DNA of 13,996 nt from Fusarium oxysporum f. sp. lycopersici 4287 (taxonomy: Eukaryota > Ascomycota > Sordariomycetes > Hypocreales > Nectriaceae). Below the pieces are notes generated by a model. That model did not search any database, was not told the DNA's origin, and saw only the letters and a list, made by a program, of their open reading frames with translations. This document shows, one piece after another, positions 1-8,113 of the stretch. Each line of letters opens with the position of its first letter. Position 1 is the stretch's first letter. A program made the translations under genes and the position numbers. The stretch covers positions 1 through 13,996 of the forward strand of contig NW_017264873.1 of NCBI RefSeq assembly GCF_000149955.1, in the 5' to 3' direction.

Positions 1-512
1 TGACAACTCAGCACACTTGACCGCGGCTCAGCGCGTCTGATTGAAAATGCCTCTGACCGACAAGCGAACGAGTGATAGCTCATACAAATACTTGAAATGT
101 AATTGGAAGCTTCGGGTCGGTGTGTTGTCATCATGCACAGTAACACCCATTCGGCATCTTGGGGCCTGAGCGATTTGCATCACGAGGTTATCAATGCAAC
201 GGAATCAGGGTTTATAGCTTGGGCCAACATCATCATTCTTCATGCAGATTCAGATTGTCTGGATTCTCCGGCCACTCACTCCCTTCGCTTGGCCATTAAC
301 AAAAATGAGACCTCAAGATTTAGCCAAACCGGGAGCCATTGCCGAGGAACAATGCAATATCACGGCTCAGCAGCGTCTCACCAGCTTTGTATATCCCCTT
401 CCGGGTTCGTAATTTATGAATTTTTTGGTAATCTAGATTATATACATTAACGCCCCTCTTATCTATTTCAGATGCATTACCATAAGATCCGGCTCTTCCA
501 CTATTTGTCTTA

Positions 513-743
513 CTACCTCAGCGGCTCGCGCCATGGTAGCGCCCTTGTTTTGTCGGAAGCAAGGACCTGATGAAAGTATTCGTCTAGGGTGTCACTTACA
601 ATCCTCATTGTTGCGTCCTTATATCGGTCAAGGAGTTTAAGGATGAAAATATCCGACGCCGTGACAGCTCTCACGTGCTGGTGCCTCGGTGAGTCCCCAG
701 AAGACCTTTGATCCGTATTTGCTTTTGGTACGTTCTCGTCGCC
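513..743 (-). other. Coding-looking fragment, unknown
   Basis: On the minus strand a frame is open for 76 codons between a TGA (746-744) and a TAG (515-513). Its middle and end read like a globular protein, with segments such as DIFILKLLDRYKDATMR and TLDEYFHQVLASDKTRALPW. The first ATG lies well inside the frame. A neighbouring frame (849-637) carries an Arg/Lys-rich, Ser/Thr-rich sequence that could be the preceding part after a frameshift or a missed splice. I do not recognise the family. It could be a degraded gene, an exon whose partners I cannot place, or chance. Confidence 0.2.
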
Positions 744-1329
744 TCAGCCTTTCAGTTGTGGCGGTTCGTGCCGTGGGGGTCTGTGTAATCATGCTATCAC
801 ATGCCGACTGAGGGAATGGAGTAGGGAAAAGCTGGGGATACGTTGCCAAGTGCTGATTAGCAGGCCATATAATATCCCATAGAACGAGACGTGTTACCCC
901 AACCCCCGCGGGTTAAATCACCGCCCCCTGGTTTCTCAGATCATGAAAGTGGCACTTCCTGTGCAACCCAACTAAGTCTTCGGGTTCGCCAGTCGCGGTG
1001 ACGCTATACTTAATTCCCTTCGACTTAAGCAGCGGTCAGGGAGAAAGAAAGGTATCTTGCCTCATCCTTGCCGAAAACTACGTGGATGCGGTTACCGCCC
1101 AGATACAGAGACTAGTGTGATGATCCTATATATGAGACATGGCGTTGGTTTCACTTAGTCGGTCAACCTGTATCCCTCACACCGACATGACCGACGGGTA
1201 CTTGACGACACGATTGCGCGTCATGACAAGCTCATAACTCAAAGCCACAATTAGCCATAGCTCGACCTCAACATTCACTAAAAGGGTTTAATAAAAACCT
1301 TGCGAACCCTATTTCGACTGCTACAGTAG

Positions 1330-1345
1330 CCTACTACGTAGTAGG
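1330..1345. repeat. 16-bp perfect palindrome
   Basis: The sequence CCTACTACGTAGTAGG is a perfect inverted repeat with no spacer. A smaller inverted repeat, CTAC-A-GTAG, lies immediately upstream (1321-1329), and an alternating AT run follows. It could be a dimeric protein-binding site or the end of an old transposable element. There is nothing nearby that decides between these, and one 16-base palindrome can occur by chance. Confidence 0.4.
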
Positions 1346-1681
1346 TTTGAATATATATTCAACTTCACGTGCGATCTAGGCCTGGTGGAACACATGAGCA
1401 ATGCGGCATGACAATACATATGCAAGAATATCGCATCCTGTCCAATCAACGTCTGTAGTCCAAGCAATCACTTCTAAGAATAGCATTCGCGCTGTCACTA
1501 TCTTAAATTGCAGGTGGATAAAAACTGACGGATCATGAATACAGCTGGTAGCCTTGGCGCCTACTTATCCTGAGCATGCCGTGAATTTTTCATGTAACAT
1601 CATCGTTATTGTTTTTTTTTCTCAAATACGTCACAAGTGCGTTTCATCGGAGCCACGTATTAGTCAATCCTTAGATAAGTA

Positions 1682-1889
1682 TAGCTCTTCCTCCCCATAT
1701 CCCATCATCCTAACTTTTTTCTTCCCCTTTAACACTCACGCAAAAAAGGACCAACGACTTAATACATAACCGTGTACCATAACAACACACAAGCCAAATA
1801 AAACCAAACAGCCACCGGCGACCAACCACCGCTGCGCTACACACAACCAAACCAATCAAAACCAATCGAATAACAAATAAATCAACGAC
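1682..1889 (+). promoter_or_regulatory. Promoter and 5' leader of secreted-protein gene
   Basis: A strongly pyrimidine-rich tract (about 1686-1733, with C/T runs and a T6 stretch) is followed by roughly 110 bases that are rich in A and C and poor in G and T, ending at the ATG at 1890. CT tracts upstream of transcription starts and unstructured CAA-rich leaders are known for well-expressed filamentous fungal genes. Several CCAAT-like CCAATC motifs lie close to the ATG. I infer that transcription starts near the end of the CT tract. No clear TATA box is seen at the expected distance. Confidence 0.5.
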
Positions 1890-2336
1890 ATGCTGGCAGT
1901 ACTACTCCTCATATATGTCACCATCACTATGGTCAGAGGAGGCGCAGTCAAAATATCGCCTCATGCGGGTATATGCACAGTATATTTCTCAAACTCGGTC
2001 GACTGTGCTGACCCTCACGCTGTGGTTGTTTACGATCTTTACGGACAGCTTCATGCTAAAATAACTGAAATCCATACTCCCAGTGGTCAGGTTATCCAAA
2101 AATGCGTTGGAAGTGTACCTAAATCCTTGTTGAAGGGACGTGGAAAGGCAATAAAGTTTACTCCTACAGATAACCCTTGTGTCGGAACCCCCGATTTCCC
2201 TGATATAGTCCCATGTTTTGGGAATTACACCATCTCAAAAGGACAAGTCCAAGCCAACAGCATTACTACAAAGTGGACTGAAGTTTTGAGTGCTACTGGC
2301 CATGTGGAATTAACATGTATATTCGGAAAGAAATAA
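1890..2336 (+). CDS. Small secreted cysteine-rich protein, candidate effector
   Basis: This single-exon gene encodes 148 residues. Residues 1 to about 19 are hydrophobic (LAVLLLIYVTITMV) and end in small residues, as in a signal peptide with cleavage near residue 18 or 19. The predicted mature part has exactly six cysteines (29, 39, 72, 97, 109, 143), enough for three disulfides, and one N-glycosylation sequon (Asn112-Tyr-Thr). No transmembrane segment or GPI signal follows. The ATG is the first in frame, because a TAA lies four codons upstream. Size, secretion signal, even cysteine count and position beside an A+T-rich block fit a fungal effector or other secreted host-interaction protein. 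I recognise no named family, so a secreted structural or antimicrobial protein is equally possible. The promoter and leader look functional, which suggests the gene is expressed. Confidence 0.75.
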   Translation: MLAVLLLIYVTITMVRGGAVKISPHAGICTVYFSNSVDCADPHAVVVYDLYGQLHAKITEIHTPSGQVIQKCVGSVPKSLLKGRGKAIKFTPTDNPCVGTPDFPDIVPCFGNYTISKGQVQANSITTKWTEVLSATGHVELTCIFGKK

Positions 2337-2529
2337 CATGTCAGCTGCGGCATGGGGAGCCTTACGGCAAGCGCTTGAAAAGGCCTCACACACGCACCTA
2401 ATGTATTTAGCTATGGTGTGCTGGCTTCTATAAAGCTAGTAATTAGTTCAATGGATGCAGATATATATTGCTTCCTCGACTTTATCACGTTTAGTTGTAC
2501 ACCTTTAACGTCATGCTGTAATCCTCTAG

Positions 2530-3060
2530 TTGGAAAACCAGCGCCACTCATAGATTAAATGCAATTAAACAAACTGCTAAATAAATAAGTTAAATATATT
2601 AAAATCTTACTTTACATTAAAAACATCTAAACCTTTAGATTTAAAATAATATTTAATAAATGTAATATAGGAGCTTACAGTAAACCAAGCCGTAACCTAT
2701 AATGAAATAATAAGCCGAAAGTCTAGAATTACGCTGCCCTACTAATAATACTAATTATCTTAATATATTACCTTACTTTATAATTAAATAGTAATTTTTT
2801 ATTAGAATAGCTTTATTTATATATTAATTAATGGCTCTTAGTTTATAGATTAATATATATTTATTACCTGCGCTTTTATTTGCAGACCCAAAGTCTAATA
2901 GCAGCTAAAGTTATAAGTTAAGACCTTAAGCTAGATATATACTCTTATAGTATATATAGGCTTTTAGCTTTATAGCTATAAATAGTCCTTTAATTTTTAC
3001 TTTTAGCTATTCATAATACCTCTTTTTAATAAGCTATTAACCTAGCCTAGATGGATTGAT
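2530..3060. repeat. A+T-rich, RIP-like block
   Basis: G+C falls sharply here: counted by hand, bases 2581-2640 hold 9 G or C in 60, and bases 2761-2820 hold 7 in 60. The text is dominated by TA, TTA and ATA steps, with stops in every frame. In Pezizomycotina such islands usually come from repeat-induced point mutation of transposons, which turns CpA into TpA. I see no surviving transposase or reverse-transcriptase motif and no terminal repeat, so the original element cannot be named. Its right edge meets the broken end of the ABC transporter relic at about 3060-3100. Confidence 0.7.
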
Positions 3061-3099
3061 TAGCAGCTCCCACAAACTAGTCAGTTGGGGGGCACATTC

Positions 3100-4332
3100 T
3101 ATACGCTGTCTCTATCCTCCACTGAGACTGCTACCCTCATTGCCAACCTCGTGCATGTCTCTGCCCGAGAGATGCTCAAGATCCTGCACCAAAGCACATG
3201 CGTCGAGAATTTCGTCATACCAATGCTGGTCCAAGGCTGTGCCACAAGTGATGTTGTGACGAATAGATCTACTGACTAGCCATGGTGTCTGTTCGCAAAG
3301 TGATACATTACGGTGCTTTAACCAAACTTGACCACTATTATAACGAACGGCGTTGAGTAGACCATATAGCAATGTGCTCTTGCCGCAACCGACAAGACCC
3401 ATTATGACTGTCAAGGCACCGTCCTGGATCTCAAAGTTGCACGAATTGATGACATTGCTGTCAGCTTTCCATCCAAATTTCGCTTGCCTGACTATGAAAC
3501 TGTTTTCAAGAGTTCTCTGACTCGTGTAGTAAGATGAAATAGATGGCTAAAATTCGCTGAGTTCCTGATCTTCGATTGAATGATCTGCTTCAGGGCCCCT
3601 CAGATAGATGCATCTTGTGTTCAAAGAAGACTTTCCATCTTGCAACTTCCTTCTATCTTGTGAAGTCGTTGAAGAGACAAAGATCTCGATAAGCGATGAA
3701 GAAGAGAGACCAGCTGCGAAGCTAGGGAGACTCTAGATCAGTACCGAAATTAGAGCTGCAATGAGATTGATCGGGCTCAATGAAGTGAAGGGTTTGGAGG
3801 CTGTGAAATTCGAGTCGTTACTGATTCGTAGAATGATTGCGTAAAGCGCGAAGGTGACGAAGGGTCCTAGCACAATTGTTCCCTGGGACAAAACAATAAT
3901 TGCGGCTATGAGTCAGCGAAAGTGAGTAGATGGAGTAATGTTTTCAACTCGTAGACGTTGCAGAAGGCTGCTGGTATAACCACCAACGCCCAAGATGCGG
4001 ACTTCTTTCAGAATACTAAGGACAGCTGAAGTCACATTGACACGCTTTTCAACAGCGGCATTCCAGGTCCCCTGCGCGGAACCGATTCTCTGTGTGACAG
4101 GCACAGTCACAGCCACGCGTACTATCAGATTATTAGCCGGAGAAACAGTCACATATGTATCAGGGAGTTGCTGACCTATAGGAACAACGACGGGGGCAAC
4201 ACAAGCCCAGGTCATGTATGATGCCAGCACGTAGATCGCTATCGCAATCTGGGCTATACTGGCCCAAAATCCATGAAGATTTTCAAACGCAAGCATGACC
4301 CATGGGCTGACATGGTCGACACATTCAGCCAT
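3100..4332 (-). pseudogene. Truncated MRP/ABCC-type ABC transporter pseudogene
   Basis: Read on the minus strand from 4332, one frame runs to about 3100 (around 411 codons) with no frameshift. It begins in the first transmembrane domain (LHGFWASIAQIAIAIYVL; then the loop before FVTFALYAIILRI) and enters the first nucleotide-binding domain, with Walker A GLVGCGKST, the Q-loop region EQTPWL and the signature start LSGG. Four in-frame stops break it: TGA 3915-3913 (family residue usually Trp), TAG 3735-3733 (usually Gln before SLPSFAA), TAG 3549-3547, and TAG 3114-3112 at the Gln of LSGGQ. Homology ends a few codons later after RQRI. The N-terminal part, second membrane domain and second nucleotide-binding domain are absent, so about a third of a usual 1,400-residue protein remains. 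Intact members export drugs and conjugates. It cannot make a working pump. Confidence 0.85.
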
Positions 4333-4443
4333 CTCGAGAGAGTTCTGAACCAGACGTGCAACAGATATACGATGTTACGACTCAGCGTGGAATTCTCTGC
4401 CGCAGCAATACTACGACAAGAGCACCTTGGAAAGACATTCTAA

Positions 4444-6867
4444 TATTTACAAAGGTCCGTGGATGATGCGTCGGAGGAAACCCCAAAGACTACTGGTCAG
4501 CTATTTGTGCAGCTCGGACAGGTGTATAGCTCGCTGGCAGACCAGGATAGAAGCCTCAAATACGTCAAGATGGCAGTGCAAATGTTTGAGAAATGGCGGC
4601 TACCGGACATGCCATCTGATGCGAAGTTGGCACTCGCAACGGCTATGACGTCGGAAACGCCTGGACCTAGTCATGAGGCGGCCATCCAGATACTGAAGGA
4701 GTCACTACGACTTGATGAGAAGCGCAATGATGTGCAACGCCAACTCAAGAAACTCGAAACCATCGTCAGTCTAGAGGGATGCTTAGCCAGAGCGGATCAA
4801 GGTGACCGCCACAAGGAACTCCAAAGCTATTGGATGGGGGAATCGGAGCGAATCGGAGAAAGGTATCATAATGATGATTCCATTAGGCAGGCCGAGCTGT
4901 TCATGGCACGGGAGAAATTTAACAGTGCCGAGAAGCTTCTGAGACAACGTCTGGTGAAGTGCATGGATGAAAAAGGCCTCAGACGGATTTCGAAATGCCA
5001 ACACCTAATCTTCTCAAGTCTCTTTCTTTCATTTGGTTCATCTCTGCATCCAGAGGACAACCACTCCCAGGTCCGAGCAGTAGTAGACCAAGCTGCAGCC
5101 GCGCTGGCAGCCTACAGAGAATTGGGACCTTACAGCGCTCCCTTGGAGTTTATTCTTCATGTCTCACAAGCGCTTAAGTCTCTCGGCCAGAATCAAGACG
5201 GACAAGAAAGCAATATGGTCTATGCTGAGGCTTTGCGGTACCTTGAGATCGGGGAGTCCATCTCGGAACGATTGCGACGGGACCTTTGTTTGTCGTCGGG
5301 TTTGGAGTCATTGCGCAAAAATCAGCTTCTTGTCGCTTCTTCCACCCATGATGATATCTTTAATCATGCTCTAGCACTCACATTCGCACTAGGTGATGCC
5401 GAGAAGACGTGACGATGGGCCCAGAGAGCGAAAGCAAGGGCATTGTCCGACTTGGTGGGTTCGCAACTTGATTTGTACACCAGGCAGCGACCTCCTAATT
5501 TTGTCGTCGATGACCAAATCGTAAAGCTGTTGGAGGAAGAAGCGAGGCTCGCGCGAAAACTCGAATCGGCAGTTTCCATAGACTAGATTTCGACGAGTAT
5601 GGAACTGGAACGTGTTCGCTCGATGATGAAGGAACATCCGCGCCTCGGCCGTCTACTTGCCTCGAGAGCGGGCAAGACCGATCTGCAGGATCTCTAATGG
5701 CTTTTTGGAAATGGAAAAGATTGGGATATTTCGCCCGGCTCCAAAGTTGTATTAGTCGACTGTGTAATTATAGGTGACAAGATTGTACTGGTCACACTGG
5801 ATGCGAGGCTCAAGCCGCAGATGTCAGTGCTCGACATGGCATTAACTCACATGCATGTGTAGAAGCAGAGATACCTATCCTCGCACACGCCGCTGGTGTC
5901 CTCGGAGAGGCTGCTCGAAGAAGGAACACTTGACAAGCTCAACGGCCTTGTTTCCAGACTTTCACTGTGTACACATGAGGGCGATCTGCTCGTCTTTTGT
6001 CCGACGAGAACCTTGCATGCCATCCCCTTGCACTCGTTGAAGATAGAACGCGTGCCTATGATCTGGAGGAACCTCTTAGTATATACAGCGAGCGTATCAC
6101 TACTCAGGCAATGTTGTAAGAGAGCCAACTCGAAACTACACGAGAGAGCTAGGGGATTAAGAACCGCCTTCTTCTCAGCTTACGAAGATCATATCGAGGA
6201 CAAGGTCAAGATAACGCAACGCGAGGAGGCATATAAATGCATGAGGAAGCTGGCGTCTGACTTTGGCTCGGAGCCCAGGCTTGGATGCAATGCCAACAGG
6301 GAAAACCTGACGACAGTGGTGAAGGACGTTGACGTTCTTCATTTTCATGGACACACAGCGACCCATCCCAACATCATCTACCAGTCTCTCGTTCTAAGCG
6401 ATGGAAAAACATCAGAGACAAGTTCCGGTGTGCAAGAGTTTCATCACACACAGTCTTCAACATCCCCCTACCGGCCAACGTTGGGGCCACACAAGGATGC
6501 CTTCACGGTCCGCGACGCCTTTTCCCTTGACCTCAATTTGTCACTCGCTTCCATCGTCGCATGCTCCTCTGGCGTGCAGAACTATGGCACAGGGGACGAG
6601 CCGCAAGGGCTGCTCTCGGCGTTGCAATATGCGGGCTGTGCAACAGCCATAGGTACCCTATGGCCGTTGCACAGCGAGGACGGGCGAGCATTTACCCTGT
6701 ATTTCTTCCAGGCTGTGCGGCGCCAAGGGGACAACATCGCGTCGCCATGGAACCTGGCACTCTCGTTCCAGAAGGCGGTGAGACGACTCCAGGGAAGAAA
6801 GAAAGCAGGATTGCGCTTGGATCACCCTTATTATCGGGCAGCTTTCCACGGTGCGTGGTATTTGTAA
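4444..6867 (+). pseudogene. TPR-CHAT caspase-like protease pseudogene
   Basis: One plus-strand frame spans over 800 codons. The N-terminal half is helical and repeat-like (for example LFVQLGQVYSSLADQDRSLK and AREKFNSAEKLLRQRL), as in TPR arrays. Next comes the helix of KARALSDL, typical of the link to CHAT domains. The C-terminal third is a CHAT domain (clan CD, caspase-like peptidase): FHGHT with the likely catalytic His at 6352-6354, and ACSSG with the likely catalytic Cys at 6562-6564, then AIGTLWPL and a family-like C-terminus ending at TAA 6865-6867. Four internal in-frame stops break it: TGA 5410, TAG 5584, TAA 5695, TAG 5860. A fifth (TAA 4441) precedes the first retained codons. There is no frameshift. 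Fungal CHAT proteases are known beside gasdermin-like and NLR-type genes; no such partner is visible here. The 5' end seems lost. Separate translation of the two large fragments is unlikely but not excluded. Confidence 0.85.
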
Positions 6868-7069
6868 CTCGGTTGGCAGAGGTACGTTACAAGGACAATA
6901 TTATAGCTATGTTAACAATGTGGTTGGCATCTATTAGATTGAAATGGGGCGAGGTTAGTACAGCTGGCGAGCCTATCTTTATCCCTGGTAAGTATGACTA
7001 TGACCTCAGTGACTAGCATATGCAATAAGACTTGTTCTCAAGCCACAAATCTGGCTTTCAGCTTAGAAC

Positions 7070-7246
7070 ATGGCGGTTGATTGCAGGGAATATGAGATAT
7101 ACTCGCCGCCTGCCATTTTCAGGTTCGCTAAAAACCTTATCGAAGGCTTGAAAGCGGCCAGCTTGACCGGCTGCAGCCACAACAAACCTATCGTTAGGGT
7201 GAACAAGGCAGACTTCGACACATCCAGTCCTGACACAGGGAGGTAA
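7070..7246 (+). CDS. Small ORF of 58 codons, unknown
   Basis: An ATG-started frame of 58 codons with protein-like composition, including EYEIYSPPAIFRFAKNLIEG and KPIVRVNKADF, ends at TAA 7244-7246. It has no signal peptide, no membrane segment and only two cysteines. No family is recognised. It could be a small gene, the last exon of a longer gene whose upstream exons I cannot identify, or a relic. A pyrimidine-AG at about 7083-7088 or 7114-7117 could serve as a splice acceptor, but I cannot pair it with a donor. Confidence 0.25.
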   Translation: MAVDCREYEIYSPPAIFRFAKNLIEGLKAASLTGCSHNKPIVRVNKADFDTSSPDTGR

Positions 7247-8113
7247 TAGTGGTCAACTGACCATGTAGCTGATGCATAAGGCCATTGGGTGTGCAGCTTG
7301 AGAAAAGGTAGTCACATTATGATTCGTCAAAATACAATTCTTGGTTGTGCGGCCGCATTAGGCATAGATGATATTAGAATCGGCTGCATAGCTTCAATCT
7401 CCATGGGTAATAAACAGGCCGCGACTGCCCGGACCACTGCAGTCATCCTTAAATTATTCTGTGTGGCCCTCGAAAGATATTAAATCCATCTTTGATTGGG
7501 CGCCGAGCAAGGCGGGGTAGTGAGACACAGGACTAAGGGAGGTGACGTGTTCAATTACAAGGCATGCGCCACTTGGCACCTGTTAATCATGACAGAATAG
7601 AGCGCCAAGGTTTCCAGAGCAGTGAGCCCATGCTGTTCCTTAACTCAATGTTCAATTCTTTGCGCCTAGAGCGGCCCGCCCCGGTCAAGATCGTCTAGTA
7701 GCTAGTGGGAAGAACCTTGAAGTATCATATTCGAGGTGGCGAAGCCATACGTATCGAATTTCAGGTTTGTGGGGGTTGATGCGCACGGTTGGCATAGGGA
7801 ACGGAATCTGGCTGACGAGCGGCCACGTCAACTTGATGCCGTATGCTTTTCAGGATGACTTGGTGTGGTTAGTTGCCTCCTTGTACAAACCAGATCAAAG
7901 CCCAAAGTCTCGTTGACGTTCTGCCATGGGCTGCACTTCGAGGGGATATTATGCATTAGTCTTATCAAAAGTTTGATGATTGGTGAAACTATTGCCAAAC
8001 CTTGTTGGCCATTCGAGCATTGTTACTAACCTATTGGTTTGGAAAAAAGGCCAGCCATTTCTAGACCCTTCTGAAAGCCTATTGATCAGGCTGGAACATA
8101 GCATGACTTAAGC
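7247..8113. other. Region without a confident gene
   Basis: Between the small ORF and the methyltransferase gene no convincing gene is seen on the plus strand. An open stretch at about 7289-7483 starts at GTG and has no motif. The minus strand holds a coding-looking pair of segments at 7685-7956, listed separately. The last part, 7957-8113, must contain the promoter of the methyltransferase gene, but I see no clear TATA box. Confidence 0.4.
7685..7956 (-). other. Coding-looking fragment on minus strand, unknown
   Basis: Two adjacent minus-strand segments read like protein. The first, from ATG at 7956, includes IPSKCSPWQNVNETLGFDL. The second, about 7845-7685, includes IKLTWPLVSQIPFPMPTVRI and ends at TGA 7687-7685. 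Between them lie a possible donor GTTTGT, a perfect fungal branch-site sequence ACTAAC and an AAG acceptor. That intron would be only about 45 nt, and its ends do not keep the frame as I read it. It is therefore either a relic with a frameshift or a partly understood exon pair. The family is not recognised. Confidence 0.2.

Larger units (their letters stand above)
1..1680. other. Gene-poor stretch, no confident gene
   Basis: I see no gene I can defend here. The open frames are short, mostly begin at non-ATG codons, and show no domain motif. One minus-strand stretch at 513-743 has coding-like composition and is listed separately, as is a 16-base palindrome at 1330-1345. I saw no tRNA or rRNA, although a covariance-model search was not possible. 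Base composition is ordinary, unlike the A+T-rich block further on, so this looks like plain intergenic DNA or old, unrecognisable relics. Confidence 0.5.

Noticed and set aside
103..450. 115-codon plus-strand open frame
   Set aside because: It begins at TTG, has no ATG near its start, no motif and no coding-like periodicity that I can see.
1554..1769. Open frame overlapping the promoter of the secreted-protein gene
   Set aside because: It starts at a non-ATG codon, and its Ser/Pro/Phe-rich text is simply the CT tract translated.
5410..5862. Idea that introns remove the four stops in the TPR-CHAT gene
   Set aside because: The sequence around each stop is protein-like in the same frame on both sides, and I found no GT-AG pairs with branch sites that would remove each stop and keep frame.
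4444..6867. Two separate genes (TPR protein and CHAT protein)
   Set aside because: The sequence between them stays in the same frame and is protein-like, including the link region normally found inside TPR-CHAT proteins.
6561..7016. 151-codon plus-strand frame
   Set aside because: It overlaps the CHAT domain in another frame and its tail has no motif; it is a shadow.
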